Assembly: GCA_034766995.1 (NCBI GenBank)
Contig: CM068317.1
Coordinates: 36,594,249 to 36,658,248, forward strand
From: Acanthacorydalis orientalis
Taxonomy: Eukaryota > Arthropoda > Insecta > Megaloptera > Corydalidae
Reading direction: 5' to 3'
DNA: 64,000 nucleotides
The notes under the pieces are model-generated. The model was not told where the DNA came from and made no database searches. It was given only the letters and a program-made list of their open reading frames with translations. A program made the position numbers and the translations under genes. Positions within the stretch are counted from its first letter, which is position 1. Every line of letters begins with the position of its first letter. This document shows positions 1 to 14,127 of the stretch, piece after piece.

Positions 1-1146
1 TGAACTTTTCCTTTTGTTAAATAAATATTATTTTAACAGTGGGCGGAAATATGTGGAATTTTCATAGATTGAAATATAACGAACATATAATTGAAGTTAG
101 TGTTTAACGGAGAACAAACTGTTAAATGAATAAAACAAAATGTTGTTTTTTTACAATAATGTTATTCTGAACAAAATCCACGCATTATCATTATTTTTTA
201 GGTTTCATATTTAACTTTAAATATAGAAAACTAGAATTTTTTTCATACCAAAATGACCTCTATATAATAGTGTTTTGTTGCATAAAAAACTTATTTTTAT
301 AAATTAACGCTAACTTCTATTTTCATTCAAAAATTATTTGAAATAAAATATTTCACTACTTTATCTATAAGATATTTTTATAATTAAACCAGATTGTGTA
401 TTTAATTTACAATGAATTGTACCTGCTATTCTAATTTGTATTTAAAAATAACCAAAATTTTATTAGAACTATTTCAAAAAAATGATTTTATTATTCATTT
501 TTAACTAAAAAAATATTTTTAAACAATAATATTTAATTTCATTGTTCATTTCATAAAAAATAGTATTAATTGTATATTTATTTAAAAATGTATTTAATAA
601 TTCATGTTTGCATAATAATACAAATTCTTTTTTTGTTTCAGGTAAGTCTCCTTAATTATGGATGCATAATTTATGGTAAGATTATATAATTTAATAATAA
701 TACATTTTTTACATCAACTATGTATTTTTAAATAACTACAATTATATTTTATCGTATCATCGACCAACTATTTAAATATATTCTCGAAAAAAATATTAAA
801 TTATTAACGAATTGTATTTAAATATTTTTTGAAGTAATTAGTTCTCCCAAAATAAGTGTAAAAATAAAATGCTTGTTAATGCTCTTTCGATCTCTAAAAT
901 AATATAAATTATATTATATTCAACTATTTTCTTTTTTTTAATGAGCTCCATTCGTTATCAATATTTTTTTTATTTCAAAAATATAAAAAATGCTATTCAA
1001 GAAAATTTTGAAATTATAAAATATATAAAAGTCATTTTAAAGTCAAACAATATTTATTCCTATGTAAATTTATAATTATTAAAAATAAAATAGGAAAATA
1101 ATACTTTCAAGTTTGTTAACTTGTCACCATATAGAATTATATTTGC

Positions 1147-1179
<33 letters not shown>

Positions 1180-1180
1180 A
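1147..1180 (+). repeat. (TA)n microsatellite
   Basis: 34 bp of TA with one TG interruption. Confidence 0.95.
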
Positions 1181-1640
1181 TGCTTATATGAATATTAGTT
1201 TCCCAAAATAGACGAAGCTTGTAGGTGTGTTGAATAATAAATAAATAGAAACTATCGTTGAAATAAATTATCTCGACAATATTGTTTAGTTTTCCCTACT
1301 GTGTAACAATTCTTAAAATATCGCGAAAATATCTATTCGTAGACATTTTAATGTAAACAGAATGGTGGACAAACGTTTAGAGAATGTGATCATAATGGTT
1401 ATAGCGTTGATAACAACCAGCGAAGTCCATTTCCTGTAGAAACTTTAGAATAAAGAGACTCATAGGACAGTGAATAGTGTAGATATAGAGTATGTTGACT
1501 ACATTTGAAAGCTCACAAGTCTAGTTCCTACATAGTATATTTGCACGAGTTTGAATGATGAAATGTGGTATGGAATATATAAACTGTATTGAAAAGCTTT
1601 CTGAAAACTTAATTACACATTATCTATTCCCTTTACTCGA
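1181..1640. other. Higher-complexity segment, no gene seen
   Basis: It follows a TA array and is less repetitive than its surroundings (for example ATAGCGTTGATAACAACCAG near 1400, with a few CpG). No open frame of useful length. It may be regulatory or simply less decayed DNA. Confidence 0.2.
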
Positions 1641-2633
1641 TGATGGAAATTAAAACATAAATGAGATAGCGTACATGCATTTATATTGATAGATTTTCTG
1701 ATTTAATAATGTTTTAGATACGAGAATGGATCTCATATAGAGTTTAATCTTCTGTTTATACTGATTATATTCAAACAAATGTATTCCGATGTGCTTTAAG
1801 AAGAATAAATATTAGTTGTATTTTTTCTGAAAATAACATCGGATCTAAAATACAAGGAATAGAAGGGGTTACTTTATATGAAGTTATATTGATTTATCTT
1901 GTTTTTTTTTTCGTTAAACAGTACCTAGAACTAAATTATTACAAAAAATTTTCCATTTCCAAATTTTATAAAAATAAATAAAATATAATAATACGTTTTT
2001 AAATTTTATATTTTTATTAAAATTGAGTAAAAAATATATTTACATTTTATTTTTGAAATTGAATTTATAAATAAATAATTTACCAATTTCTTAAAGAAAA
2101 TGGAGTATAAAAAATTATATATAATTAATCTACTCTTTTTAAATACTTATTATAACTAAAATCGGTCATTTTACTTTGTATTAAATCATTCTGATTTATT
2201 TTCTAAAATATTTCCGTATCTTTATCCATAAATAAATAATATATGTAGTGAGAATTCCTATATTGAATAAAATTGTTATAGAATTGTTAGTGTTCTTTGC
2301 GATTTCAAAACAGTTCTATTTTTTTACTTTATACATATACGATCTAGTAAATCTTGCTCTTTTATTGTTCGAGGGAAGTAATTGAAGCGGAAAAGTCATA
2401 AAAAAGTAATATAGAAATGTATCCGCGTTCTGAATTATAAAAAAAGATATTCTTTTATTTATTCTACAAGAAACAACATGAAGAAAACTTCGTATCATTA
2501 AAAAATAAACTTGAACATTAAAAAGAAATTGAATTGTGGAATTGTTATTTTCTTGATATAAAAACTAAACAACTAATTCAGATACTTATTATATAACAAT
2601 AATTAAACTACATATCTATATTAACTAAGATGT

Positions 2634-2675
<42 letters not shown>
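2634..2675 (+). repeat. (TA)n(GA)n compound microsatellite
   Basis: TA repeats to 2659 change to GA repeats to 2675. Confidence 0.95.
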
Positions 2676-5040
2676 ATAAATTAAATACATTTCACAAAAT
2701 GTAAATATCTTTTTACGTTTTAAATATTCCATTTTCCAAGAATATCTTTTAAATACATTTTTTAGAGTTTTTTTTCCAGTACATGCCGGATGTTTGTTTA
2801 CCGATATATTAATATTTCCTTCAAAATGAGCATCTTAACAAATTTTACGTGAAAAATTAATTTTTATTACATTATATACGACTTCTGAGCTTAAAATTAT
2901 ATCTTAATTTGATATCTATGAATTTTATTATTATACGAAAAAATATAAGTTAATGTTGATTCTTTAAAAAAATATATTTGGATTTCGTCTTGAATTTTTG
3001 AATAATTTACACTATTTTAAATAATTTCAAAATTGATTTTATTATCAAAATAACTAATAAATATATGTACACTAATTTTTGTACTAAATATGTGAATCGA
3101 TTTTTATAAATAGAAATTACTTAGCAATTAAATTGAATATTCCTTCTTACTATAGTTAAACTAGTATAACATTTCTATGCCTCTCTTCTAGAAGTAATAA
3201 TTTTGCGACAGAAATTCACATTACTATTTTAGAATAAATAATGCTCAGTTATTGTATATTTTGATAAAATAAGGTCCGTTACTTGTAGTATGTTACTCCA
3301 TTAGTAAAAATAAACTGTTTGTTTTAACTATGGGAAAATTACAGTGATTTAAGTATAAGAATATTCCTAAAAAATGATATTTTTCAAAATTGGTTAATTA
3401 ATTAGAGAAAATTGTGAATATTTTATGAGTTATTTATTGATAGTTCATACGATATTTACATTTTTATTAAACTTTTTCTATAATTGTTTTATATTTTGTC
3501 TAGAAGTTGGTTTATATATAAAGCAGAGGATATTTCGCTATACTTCTCATTTAATAATGGAGAATTTAAAAATTTTAAATAACATAATTATTTATTTTAA
3601 TTTAAATGATTGAAAAAAAATTAAATTATAAATTTACAATTTAAACGATACTCAAAATATCTTTACATATATATTAATTGCCATTAAAAAAAGGGATTTA
3701 AATGTAAATCTACTTACCAAAAGAATCATAATATATTCGAAATATAAAAATGAAAAATAATTTTTAATTTTAAAATTTAATAGAACTCGACAAAAATTTT
3801 GTATTTTAAAAATGCACTTGCACTAAAGTAAACAGAAAAATTATAAATTCAGATCACGTTTTGTATACTTTGCATGCTAATTTAGTTTTAAAACATATTT
3901 GTATGTCCAAACATTAACAGGAATTCATAAGATCGTTTTAAACCTAATTATAATTAGAACTGTTTACAAAATACTTCAGTTTCTGAAACAACTTAAGCAT
4001 TTAGTAAACTGAGTAACCACATTATGTATTTTAATAATTTGATATAAAAATATTTAATAAAAACTATTATAAATATTTTCGTTACTTTTTAGTAAGAAAA
4101 TAATTCCAATAATCTTAATCTGTTTCTTACTTTATTTTAATTATTTTTTATATTAAAATTATAAAAAAACAAACTAGTATAGACAATATAATAGATTACT
4201 TTATATAAAATAAATGTTTACTAGTTTTATAATCTTTAGAAAATAATTAAAACCTTAATTAACAAAAATAAAAATCGTACGAACAATTGAGAGTAGGTAA
4301 ATTGTAAAGGAATGTTGAATTCTTTCACATCGCTTCGACCTATTGTTTACCAACTCATGTCTATTCAAACAGAGCAGAATTGCTCTCTGAGCCATTTTTT
4401 CGATATTTTTTTTCTTTCCATTAAAATGAAAATACTTAACAGCAGATTTTTAAATCCCTTTTTACAACTTTGTTTAATAAGAGATAACAAAAAATTCTTT
4501 AATCTTTATTATATATTGTTCATAATATCTTTTTCACGAAATTTTAATAGACTTTCGAATTAGATATTTTTTATTATATTAACTAGAAATACCTTGGTTT
4601 AATTAATTTGTTAGACTTAAGTATCGGTAACCCATTAGATTATAATTCAATCTTTTAAAACATTATGCAATTTATGAAAAATATATTATTATGTTAGATT
4701 ATTATTTCGAGTTTCTGTAAATAAATAAAATTGAATCGATTTGCACATAAGACACAAAATAAAGTATTAATTTTTGAGATTATTCATTGCTGATATCAAA
4801 TGCAAATATATTGAAAAATCGATAAATGAATATTGTAATATGGTGCTAGCTATTAATTTTATAACCAGTTATCAATACAGAATGCATATATTGAATATTA
4901 AGTCGATATAAACATACAAACAATACAAAATAGATTACTACTATAAAACACGAATATTATACTACAGAATATTTTATTTGAAAAGATATTATCAATTAAA
5001 TGACTATTGCCTATTTCACCTTTTTATCATTTAATATCGA

Positions 5041-5410
5041 TATCTAGGTCAGTCCGTATTAAAATGGAAATGAAATTGCATAAAGCATACATAAAACGAC
5101 TTTAAATAACGAATAGAGACATGTGATCAACTCAACAAAGTCGTATATATCATTAAAAGATCATTTTACATTTTCACTGCAAACGTACTAACAACGCTAC
5201 CATCATGTAAACTTGAGATAAGCAAACAAAAGTTCCCAACTTACTACACAGAATGCAAAGGATGGACAGACAAGATTAGCGACTGAAATTAAACTGATGT
5301 AGAGTCGGTTGCTCGGGATTTGTATTTCAGTAGAAGATTTGCAATCTAAATTAAAGAATTAACCTAAATTTCACGCTTTAACACACTGCACTTTGCAGTT
5401 TATCCGATTT
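5041..5410. other. Higher-complexity segment, no gene seen
   Basis: A mixed-composition block with few homopolymers (around AACAACGCTACCATCATG at 5190 and GAGTCGGTTGCTCGGGA at 5301). No coding frame and no repeat partner was recognised in the window. Confidence 0.2.
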
Positions 5411-6669
5411 GTCATAATTGTAAAAAAAATGATCTATAATCGCGTTTATACATAACTTTATATTTTAGATAACTTTCAGATCTTCGTCGTAAACACTTAT
5501 AAATTACCTCTCTAATATTTTATCAAATAATATTATAATTATTTTGAACAACTAATAATTTCTACTAGGAATTCTCAGATATTCTATTCATATCCTCATA
5601 AATTATATATAGTATTTTTTTATATATTAATAATATATAAAAATCAATAAAATTGTATGTCAAGATCAATATAAAGGTATTTAAACCATAAAAATATATT
5701 TCATAAATAAAGTATTTTTTTTCTCAAACACGCATTATTTTGCTTAGTGACAAAAAAATTAGTCAAAGGATTATGTTAATCTAGCGTAAAAATTTTGAAA
5801 AGGATCTTCTACACGACTTCGAAGTTTAACTCATTTATCAATTTTTTTCAATTCATTGACTTATTTCGTTTCAAAATCGCTGAGTTGACTTCTACATTTT
5901 ATATTAACATTTAATAAAAATACACAGCTTGATTTAATAAATAAACTCTAAATATTATAAAACCTACAATTAATATATAAAAAAATAAACGTTTTCAGGG
6001 ATTATTTGTTTAAAATTCTAATTTTTCTTTAGTTATAACAACCGATCTTAGTTATTTTCATCTTACGCTTCGAATAAATTTTAGTTAATTTAAAAGTAAT
6101 TTGAAAATTAGTTACTATAATCGAGTCAAACTATTAATTACATTCGGTTGCAGTTGCTTATAATTTAAAATATAGAATATTATTTTGAAATCGATACTTA
6201 TAGCGGATACAAATTAACGTGTAACATTGTTTCATGAAGACTTGCATAAATTATTCGATTTTGCCTCGCAAATATTTATAGACTTTTAAATGAGCATGAG
6301 GAAATATTACCATTTGTTAAATCAATATTTATTTTTGACATGTACAAACTTTATTATTGGTTATTTGAGTTTATTATTGAAAATACAAGCTGTAAGTCAT
6401 TATTGATTTGGTTCGTTTTTTAAGTTGAAATTCTATTCGATACAAAACAGCTAAATATTTAGATGAATTTTTTGTAATTTTCAAGTAACAAGTCTATATA
6501 TTTTAATTATTTTGATTACATATTCTAAATATTAAATTATAATTCTGTTTTAATATTTTTGAGTATTGAAACTATTAAAAAATGGTTTATTATGTAGATG
6601 CATTCTCTGTTTTTAATATATCAGTATTTTTTAATAATAAAATTTGTACCTTATAAATTTAGCACTGAA

Positions 6670-6720
6670 GCTAAATTTACTTTTACAAATAAATCACTCT
6701 TCAAAGATCATTTTCGTTTT
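6670..6720. mobile_element. Family A left-end fragment
   Basis: AAGCTAAATTTACTTTTACAAATAAATC matches the outer end of family A (ACTAAATTYATTTTYACAAATGAATT) in outline. It is short, and in such AT-rich DNA chance resemblance cannot be excluded. Confidence 0.3.
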
Positions 6721-7164
6721 GATCCACTTATATACATATTAATAACTATTTAATAATCTCCAAAATCTAAGCACAGAAAATATGTATAGAAATATATTTT
6801 CTAATTAAATTATTATTTAAAAATATCAATGTTCTTTTAACTAATTATCTTCTTTCAACTCTTTCATTAGCAAATCTTTGTTTAATACTGAATATATTTT
6901 AAATAAATGATTGATTAGGGTTTTTCAAACAATTATATTTTTTGGGCTTGAATATCTGATTTAAAAAGAAAGGATGTAAAATAATGCGTGTCATTGGTGT
7001 TAAATTAAAATATTTGTCCCTGGACAAAATTATGTATTTTAATATTTCATTTATTTACACTATATTATTTAATTTAATATCATTGAAAGCATTAACGTAG
7101 AAAAATCTATATTTAAACATTTTTCTGTACTTTAACACGTTTAAAATGACTGAATACTATTAAA

Positions 7165-7272
7165 ATACATACAAACAACAAGCAAAGATAATTAATAATC
7201 AATTATTAAACATTTATGGTTCAAATTATTTTGTAGTTTCAAGTGAGTGAAAATTTTATTCATAAAAGTTAA
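7165..7272. mobile_element. Family A single-arm fragment
   Basis: The segment shows AATTAATAATCAATTATTAAAC, TTCAAATTATTTTGTAGTTTC and AGTGAGTGAAAATTTTATTC, the right-arm block order. A possible left arm (GCTAAATTTACTTTTACAAATAA) lies about 500 bp upstream at 6672. If they belong together the element carries extra sequence. Confidence 0.4.
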
Positions 7273-7540
7273 TTTATATATCTATAACTTTTCATCATTC
7301 ATTTCAAATTAATTATAAATAAACACATGTCAAAATTATATCAATTTCCACAAGTTAACAAATCACGTTTTAATAATAATTCACTGTATCTTTATTATTC
7401 GTGTGTATAATAAACGCTCACAGCAAATATTCATCATATAAATTAAATAATGATGAAATAGAAATAATGACAATTAATATTGTTTATGTGAAGTTTGCCA
7501 TAAGGCTTATTCGCACTCTCAATATTATTCGTTTAATTAT

Positions 7541-7810
7541 TTTAGGGGAGAAATACGTAAATATTCAGTACAATCATAAATATAAACATACAATCGTAGC
7601 CTGTGGGTTGCAATGTACGACTCTAGGGGTTATGCAACCCTATTACAATGCAAAATCGACACGCAGAAGTTTGTAGTTATTTGCTGCAAGCAGTTTTTGG
7701 AATACAATTTCATTTATTTGATTGATTGATTGATGTAACCTGTTGATATTGTGTGCTGAGTACATTTTGTGTAACATTTAAATGAAGTGGGGTCTACAAA
7801 AGTAAATATT
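7541..7810. other. Island with GGGTTGCA/TGCAACCC hairpin and (ATTG)4
   Basis: GGGTTGCA (7605-7612) and TGCAACCC (7633-7640) form an 8 bp perfect stem around a 20-base loop. A short (ATTG)n run sits at 7718-7734. A 91-codon frame (7401-7676) crosses the hairpin but shows no family features. I see no gene. Confidence 0.3.
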
Positions 7811-8865
7811 TGTAAGAAGGTGTCAATTTGTTAGTATATACAATTTTACATGCAGTTTTTTTCATATAATTTAAAATTTGAATTTTATTGTTGTATTGAA
7901 TATTATAAGTATTTGTTAAATCGCTGATTAGTTGATTAACTAATAGATATCAAAGTAAATATTAAAAATATATAATTAAACACAAAACATATCTATTAAA
8001 CTGAAACCTTTAAAATAAATACGTTTATGAACCGTTAAAGAACTTTAACTGAATCGAATCTTATCCGACAAGTTTTTTTCGTCTGACGAGAGGCAACTTT
8101 TCAATTTCAAAAACTTGAGAAAATTTAGTTAGTATTCCAACACACCATACCGATTCCGAGAAATTTTCTGTATTCTGACAGTGAATACGGAATGAACATA
8201 GAATGTCAATTCTAAAATCGATGCTGTCAAGCTATTCTGTATAAAAAGAAGATACATGTATATTAAAAAAAACTAGTAGATATATCTGATTTGTTCAGAT
8301 GTTCAAGAGAGATAATAATATAGAAGATTCTGATTTGCTTGTTACAGAATCAAAATGTAGACTACATAACCGATTGTAGAACTTTAAAAGCATCTCGTTT
8401 TGTTAGGTTTTTCTCATTTATTTAAAAACTTTATTGTTTACATTTGATAATATACATATAGAACATTACGTTTTAATTTTAATAAAGATTTACAAGTAAT
8501 TAAAGTAATTTTATTTCATCAGAAAAATTTAATATAATCTGTATAATATATTCTAAAAATAATCAAATATTATGTAAGGATTCAAATTCATTTGCAGTGT
8601 GTTTTATCACTTCAAAACCTTGTAATCGCTTTAATTTTAATGTATACGTGCAAAACTTTGCATACATTTATGAATAAATCAAACATTTAACTTTACTATA
8701 AAATCCAGTCAGTTTTATATAATGCAGAAATAATATCACAATGTTTGTCAATGTGTTTAAAAAATTTAAAACTCATGAAAATTGTATTAAAATTTCTTTA
8801 AAATGTCAGTATTTCAGTCAAAACAAGTCAAATATATTATCTGCTTAATAAATTTATAATTGTAT

Positions 8866-9016
8866 ATTTTTATACCTTCAATTCCATTGCTACTATGTCT
8901 CAGTTATCTTCGTTTTTTTGGATTGGGACATTTTAGTATCGGCACGTAGGCCATCTTCAAGTTGATCTACCTGAAAATGATACACAAAATTAATAATAGA
9001 AAACAGACTATAAGAT
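8866..9016 (+). repeat. Dispersed family B, copy 1
   Basis: It begins TTTTTATACCTTCAATTCC and ends near AATAATAGAAAACAGAC. The core is an inverted pair: GCCATCTTCAAGT (8950-8962) faces ACCTGAAAATGATACAC (8969-8985). The same block order recurs at 14401, 29529, 42226 and 58255, so this is an interspersed repeat. No coding, and transposon class unknown. Confidence 0.6.
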
Positions 9017-9290
9017 GATCTAAAAGGCTACGTAGACAATTTATCTGCTTAATAATTAAACTTCAACAATTATGATAAAAAAAATAAATTATAAAATGTT
9101 TGTTAGTATAACTATAGATTCTTTGTTGCAGAGAAATAAGAAAAATATAAAAAAATATTTTTCAAAAGCAATTGAAGAAATATTATTCTTCTACAAAATA
9201 GCTTTTTCCATTGAGACTAAATTAATATTCACTAATCAAATTTTACTGTCATAAAAATACCTAAAAAATATAACCAAAAAGATCCTTTAA

Positions 9291-9355
9291 TGATTCATTG
9301 ATCGTTTTTGATTGATTTTTATGTTTAAATAAAATGGCCAGTGATCAATGACTGA
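9291..9355. repeat. Short imperfect inverted repeat
   Basis: TGATTCATTGATC (9291-9303) and GATCAATGACTGA (9343-9355) pair at 11 of 13 positions around a 39-base spacer. It may be a small MITE remnant. No second copy was recognised. Confidence 0.3.
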
Positions 9356-11639
9356 ACATGTTTTGTAATTTATTAAAATTATAATTAATTTTGTACTTTA
9401 GTTTTAAAAATATTCATTCAATTTTTCTCAAATCATTTTAATAAAAGTAATTAATTAAATGGGTTTTCGGGATTAAAAACTAAATTGTACTTTTCAAATT
9501 ACTAAAATTGGGAATTACATTTAATTAATTAATAAAGATTGAATAAAAATATTAATAACATTATTTATGAAAATACTTAAATAAGATCATTACTTACTTG
9601 TTTATATACAAAATAATATTAATACATATTTGTTGATTTTCTTGACAAACAAAAATGCTTGTTTGTTTTCGTCATGTAATAATGTTGTATTGATTTAGTA
9701 TAAAACTATAAACAACTCATCCCTAACGTTTTTACAAACAGAATTGTCATACACAGACGTAGAAACGGTTGGCTGAAATTCGTCCTACTAAGCTCGCTAG
9801 TGATTTCCCTTTTATATTGTCTTTTTTATCCATAATAACATATAAGGGATGGTCGTAATGTTGTACCAAATACATGGGCGAAATAGGAAATATATGAAGA
9901 ATTGGGTTCTTCTGAGTTCTTTTATCTTGTGATATTATATCTTTAGAGGTAAGGGAACCGTTATTCTGTTGAATAAAAGATTTATATTCCAATTAAAATA
10001 TAAATTTCTAAAATATTGCAATATAAATAAATACAATTTTGGTATTTTTCACATATAATACTTTATGCTATATGTTCCAGTTTAAAACACTTTTTATAGA
10101 AACATATGTATTTTCCCTCTGTAATTAGTCTCTGCTAAGTACACATGTCGTTATTTTCAGTTTTTTAACACTGCATCCTTGTATTTGTACTTTGTGTAAC
10201 GAGATAAGGGTTTATTATTTTTCAAGTTAGTAAGAGGGTAATTACTTTGTAAAAAATGTATGTAGAACTATTATTTTTGTGAATTTCAACATTTTAATTC
10301 TAGAATTTTTATAAAAGAAAAACAAAGAATGCTTTTTTTTTGGTTTCAAATTGTGAAATATTATTTATAATTTGGAATACACATAAATATTTAATTTTAT
10401 TTCGTGAAATCTTATATATTTTACATTAAAATCATATTTAGTTATTTAGTATATGCGTTTTGTTTTAATGAAACAAATATTAATTTGGGTTATTTCAAAT
10501 TTACTGAAACAAAATATGAAATATTTTTCAGATCAGAATATAAAGTTTATCTGAAAATTATTTCTGATTTATAATAAGTATTAATATTTTTGAAATACGT
10601 TGTATACTAAAAATATATTGAATCTTTTATCACCGATTTATATAAATTTCTATACTTCTTTACAATCTATTTAGAATTTTAGTACGTTCGATTCTCAAAA
10701 AATAATGAGTGGCTTCAGAAAAATAATAAATCTTCTCTAATACTTAATTTTTTTTGTAAAAAAAAAACTAGAATACAACTTAAAAATATTACTGTTTTGT
10801 GTTCATCTGTACACATTATTTGCCGTTATTGTATAAATTCTAGAAAACAATTTTGAACCCGTGTTTCCTACGATCTGTTTCAACTTGTGATCTCTTTAGG
10901 TAGAATTTTGAATTTAGAGTTTAGAATCTATGTGAAGATTACTCAAATCGAGACCATTCGTAGAAAATACGGATTTAAGAGTAAGCTCCTCAACGATGCA
11001 AACAGAATAACTAATAAAACTTGTTAATAATTTATATTATAAGTCTATGCTTTTATACATATTATCGCTTTGGTTTGTAATTCTAATTGTCTTCATCTTT
11101 ATTAATTACTTGAGTTTCTATTTCACAGTACTAATTTTGGAACGTTTTCTATCTTCATATAGACTTTAAAATATTTTAGTTAAATATAAATGAACCTAAA
11201 ACCGAACTAAATTTAGTTATCTAATATCTACCTAATACACAATCTACCTACAAACTCAAATAGACAACGTAATCAGTGGTTTCGAAATTCAAACTACTCT
11301 ATAAAATTTTCTGATCCTTTATAAAACTGTCTTGATTTTAAAAAAAATATTAGTTTAATTCCTAGTTTGGTAGCAATTATATACTTGTTTATTTTATGAA
11401 ATTCCTATTTTGGAATTTTGTTTATTATCACCAAGCATAATTACAATTTTGATAACTCTCCTGTCTTAATTATCATTTTAAAGTATGCTATTCAAGAGAA
11501 TCATTGGATTATTTGAAGCAATCTGTTATTTTATTCATTTTTAAGCATGAATTTTGTATGAATTTTAAATTTAAATTACGTCTTCAATTAACGATGTTTC
11601 TTGAAACATACTGTAGTATAATACATGTTTTCGTTTGGC

Positions 11640-11950
11640 AATAAATGTTACAATGACGATGATAGAACAGACGGCTGAATTTTCTTAGAATTGTAAACAT
11701 TTGTTAAGATAAAAAATATGTCTCGGCTGTTAAAAAAGAATAGTAATATAAATATATTCTTACACAAGTATATCGCAAACTCATATATTTTTGTGCTTTT
11801 CTTTTGACAAGTACTCGCATATTTTTCACAGCAAGTACAAAAGATCGTCATATTATGTCGACAAAGTCTTCGTGTAATGTCACACGTCTGACTAAGTATG
11901 AAACCGTGTTCTCCTGGGGCAACACACGACACAAAACAAGGTAGCATTTG
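11640..11950 (-). other. Segment with a 99-codon unsupported open frame
   Basis: A - strand frame (11648-11947) begins MLPCFVSCVAPGEHG and is rich in Cys early, then becomes Phe/Ile-rich. There is no signal peptide, domain or neighbouring exon that I recognise. The first ~120 bases of the frame are less AT-rich than the flanks. It could be an exon fragment, a decayed element or chance. Confidence 0.2.
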
Positions 11951-12859
11951 TAATATTAAATTGTCATATTTCGTTACTTTGAAATATCAACTTGCATATA
12001 ATTCATATTTTTTATATGTTATTCAGTTCGTATTTCTTACATTTTAATTAGTTTCCTTTTAAGAACAGTGATGATGGAATAATTATTTTTTTATAAAAAA
12101 ATACTTTAAAAATATAACTCCTATTCGATATATCATATATACAACGTAGTTTGATTAAATTTATACTTTTCTTCATTACTTTTTAATGTGAATAAAAATA
12201 ATATTACGTCTGTCTGGAATAAATCAGTCAGATAGTAGAGATTCCTTTGGAAACAAAACTGGTACCTCTTCCATATACCCAATTTAAGTATCTTTCTGAA
12301 GGCAGATATAGAGGGGTAGGATAACAGAATGCAAAATTATACTCCATTTTAATTTTTCATGCCTCTATTGATTATTAAATATTTGATCATACTTTTTTTA
12401 TAATTTTCTACTTTATTTTATAATTATTATTGTAATTTAATATTAAAAATGTATCAACTAGTATTTGATCAAATTCCTCTCATGTTGTGTTTCTATTAAA
12501 TGATTTAAAGGTACAATCTAGTCTCAGAAGTTGTATTTTTTCACTAAAATAATCTAACCCAATTATTTTAATATTTCACTCATTTCTATAAGCTTCTAAT
12601 TTTATACAAAATAAAAATGCGATTTTAGTTTGTAAGTGAATAATTAACTATTATTAATAAATATATTAATATACAAAATAAATATTACTTAATTTTATAT
12701 AAAATCCTATATTTGTTCCATTATCAAACTTCTAATACGAAAATATATTTAGTATATAAGTATATATTCCATATTTTATCATATTATATTGAAATATATA
12801 AAGAGAGAAAGCGGAACAGATATATACTAAATGTTCCTAAATAATTATCTTTTGAGAAA

Positions 12860-13190
12860 CACTTATTAATTATCCATGATTCGTACTATAATATCTGTAT
12901 TCATGGGTACTGACCGTAGTCGTAACAGGTGCAAAATGGGAAAACGTAATTTAATCCTTAATTGCTATATATTGGAAACACGGCGTGTGTCTCTTAGTCG
13001 AAACAGCACCTACCGACCCAAGAACACAAGTAACATTAATGTATTTGTATGTACAAGTGAGTATTTTAGTACCACTACACATGAAACGGTGTAATATCCA
13101 CAGACGCCGTGTTGCCCTGTTTACATAGGTTTAGGAATTATCATCAGCGACGGTTGTGGTCGTGATTGTTGTTTATTTTAACATAAGGTT
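12860..13190 (+). other. CpG-containing segment with a 72-codon unsupported open frame
   Basis: The + frame at 12876-13094 is less biased than other frames here (Arg, Ser and Thr present). A GTGAGT at 13056 could be a splice donor, but no acceptor or coding similarity supports an exon. The block 12880-13180 stands out from its AT-rich flanks and may be regulatory. Confidence 0.2.
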
Positions 13191-14042
13191 TTCCTTTATA
13201 TTTATAAAATAAGAATAATTGATTAGTCAGTGAGATCTCTGCTTTTGACCAAATTTGTATTTCAATGTAAGCTATATTTGTCATCAGACCTTAAATTTGT
13301 ATCATTAATAGTTATTTTTTATTTCTTTAATATGTAAAGAAAAATTTTAATGAATATATTATTTTAATTTGGCAATGTTCATATCGATTTTCTTCATTTT
13401 AAATGAAAATTATCTAGATTTCTCCAATCAATTTCAATTATTTTTTTTATTGAGAACGATCTGCTAATATACACAAAAATAACTAATTTAAAATTTATAT
13501 TTTTCTTTGATTGTAAATTAAAGGATAATTTTAAATTTATTTAGGATAATTTTAACATGAATATTTTATAAACTCGTAATTATTTTAAAACATACCTCGA
13601 ATTAATTTTAAATATAAATTGATTATAAATCTTTTGTTATTTGACTGTGAATATAAATGTTTATATATAATATTGGGTAACAAAATTAAATTTTAATTGG
13701 TTTTCAACGATAAATTTCATATTTCAACATTGATATTCATTGCTCTTCGTAAAACGTACACTGCATAGAAATCTGAAACTAGAAATAATCCAGCGAATTG
13801 ATCTATGAATAGAAATGTAACTTAAAAAATAAAATATAATCCAGTTATTCGTCAACGTTTTAATGACAAAAGTAAAAAACCAAAATCTCTTATTACTTCA
13901 CTAGTATTTAAATCATATAAAATATTATATTTTCATCTAAAGATTTTTTATAAAAATAAACTACGATGCAATTCAATACCAAGAATTGAATTGTATCGCT
14001 TTTATATTTTTATATTTAAAACTGCGAGAATACGAATTTGTA

Positions 14043-14048
<6 letters not shown>

Positions 14049-14126
<78 letters not shown>
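14049..14126 (+). repeat. (TA)n array with TATG interruptions
   Basis: About 78 bp of nearly pure TA with two TG interruptions. Confidence 0.97.

Positions 14127-14127
<1 letters not shown>

Larger units (their letters stand above)
1641..6660. other. AT-rich DNA, nothing further seen
   Basis: Outside the entries at 2634 and 5041 this stretch holds only A/T runs and short frames (60-83 codons at 2316, 3425 and 4312) rich in Phe, Ile, Asn and Lys, as expected by chance. No gene, RNA or repeat partner was recognised. The same is true of 1-1146. Confidence 0.6.
9356..14048. other. AT-rich DNA, little seen
   Basis: Apart from the segments at 11640 and 12860, nothing was recognised. The 81-codon - frame at 9747-9992 has no family feature. 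A somewhat mixed block at 12180-12320 has no frame. The intervals 14976-15581 and 17100-18529 are also empty. Confidence 0.55.
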
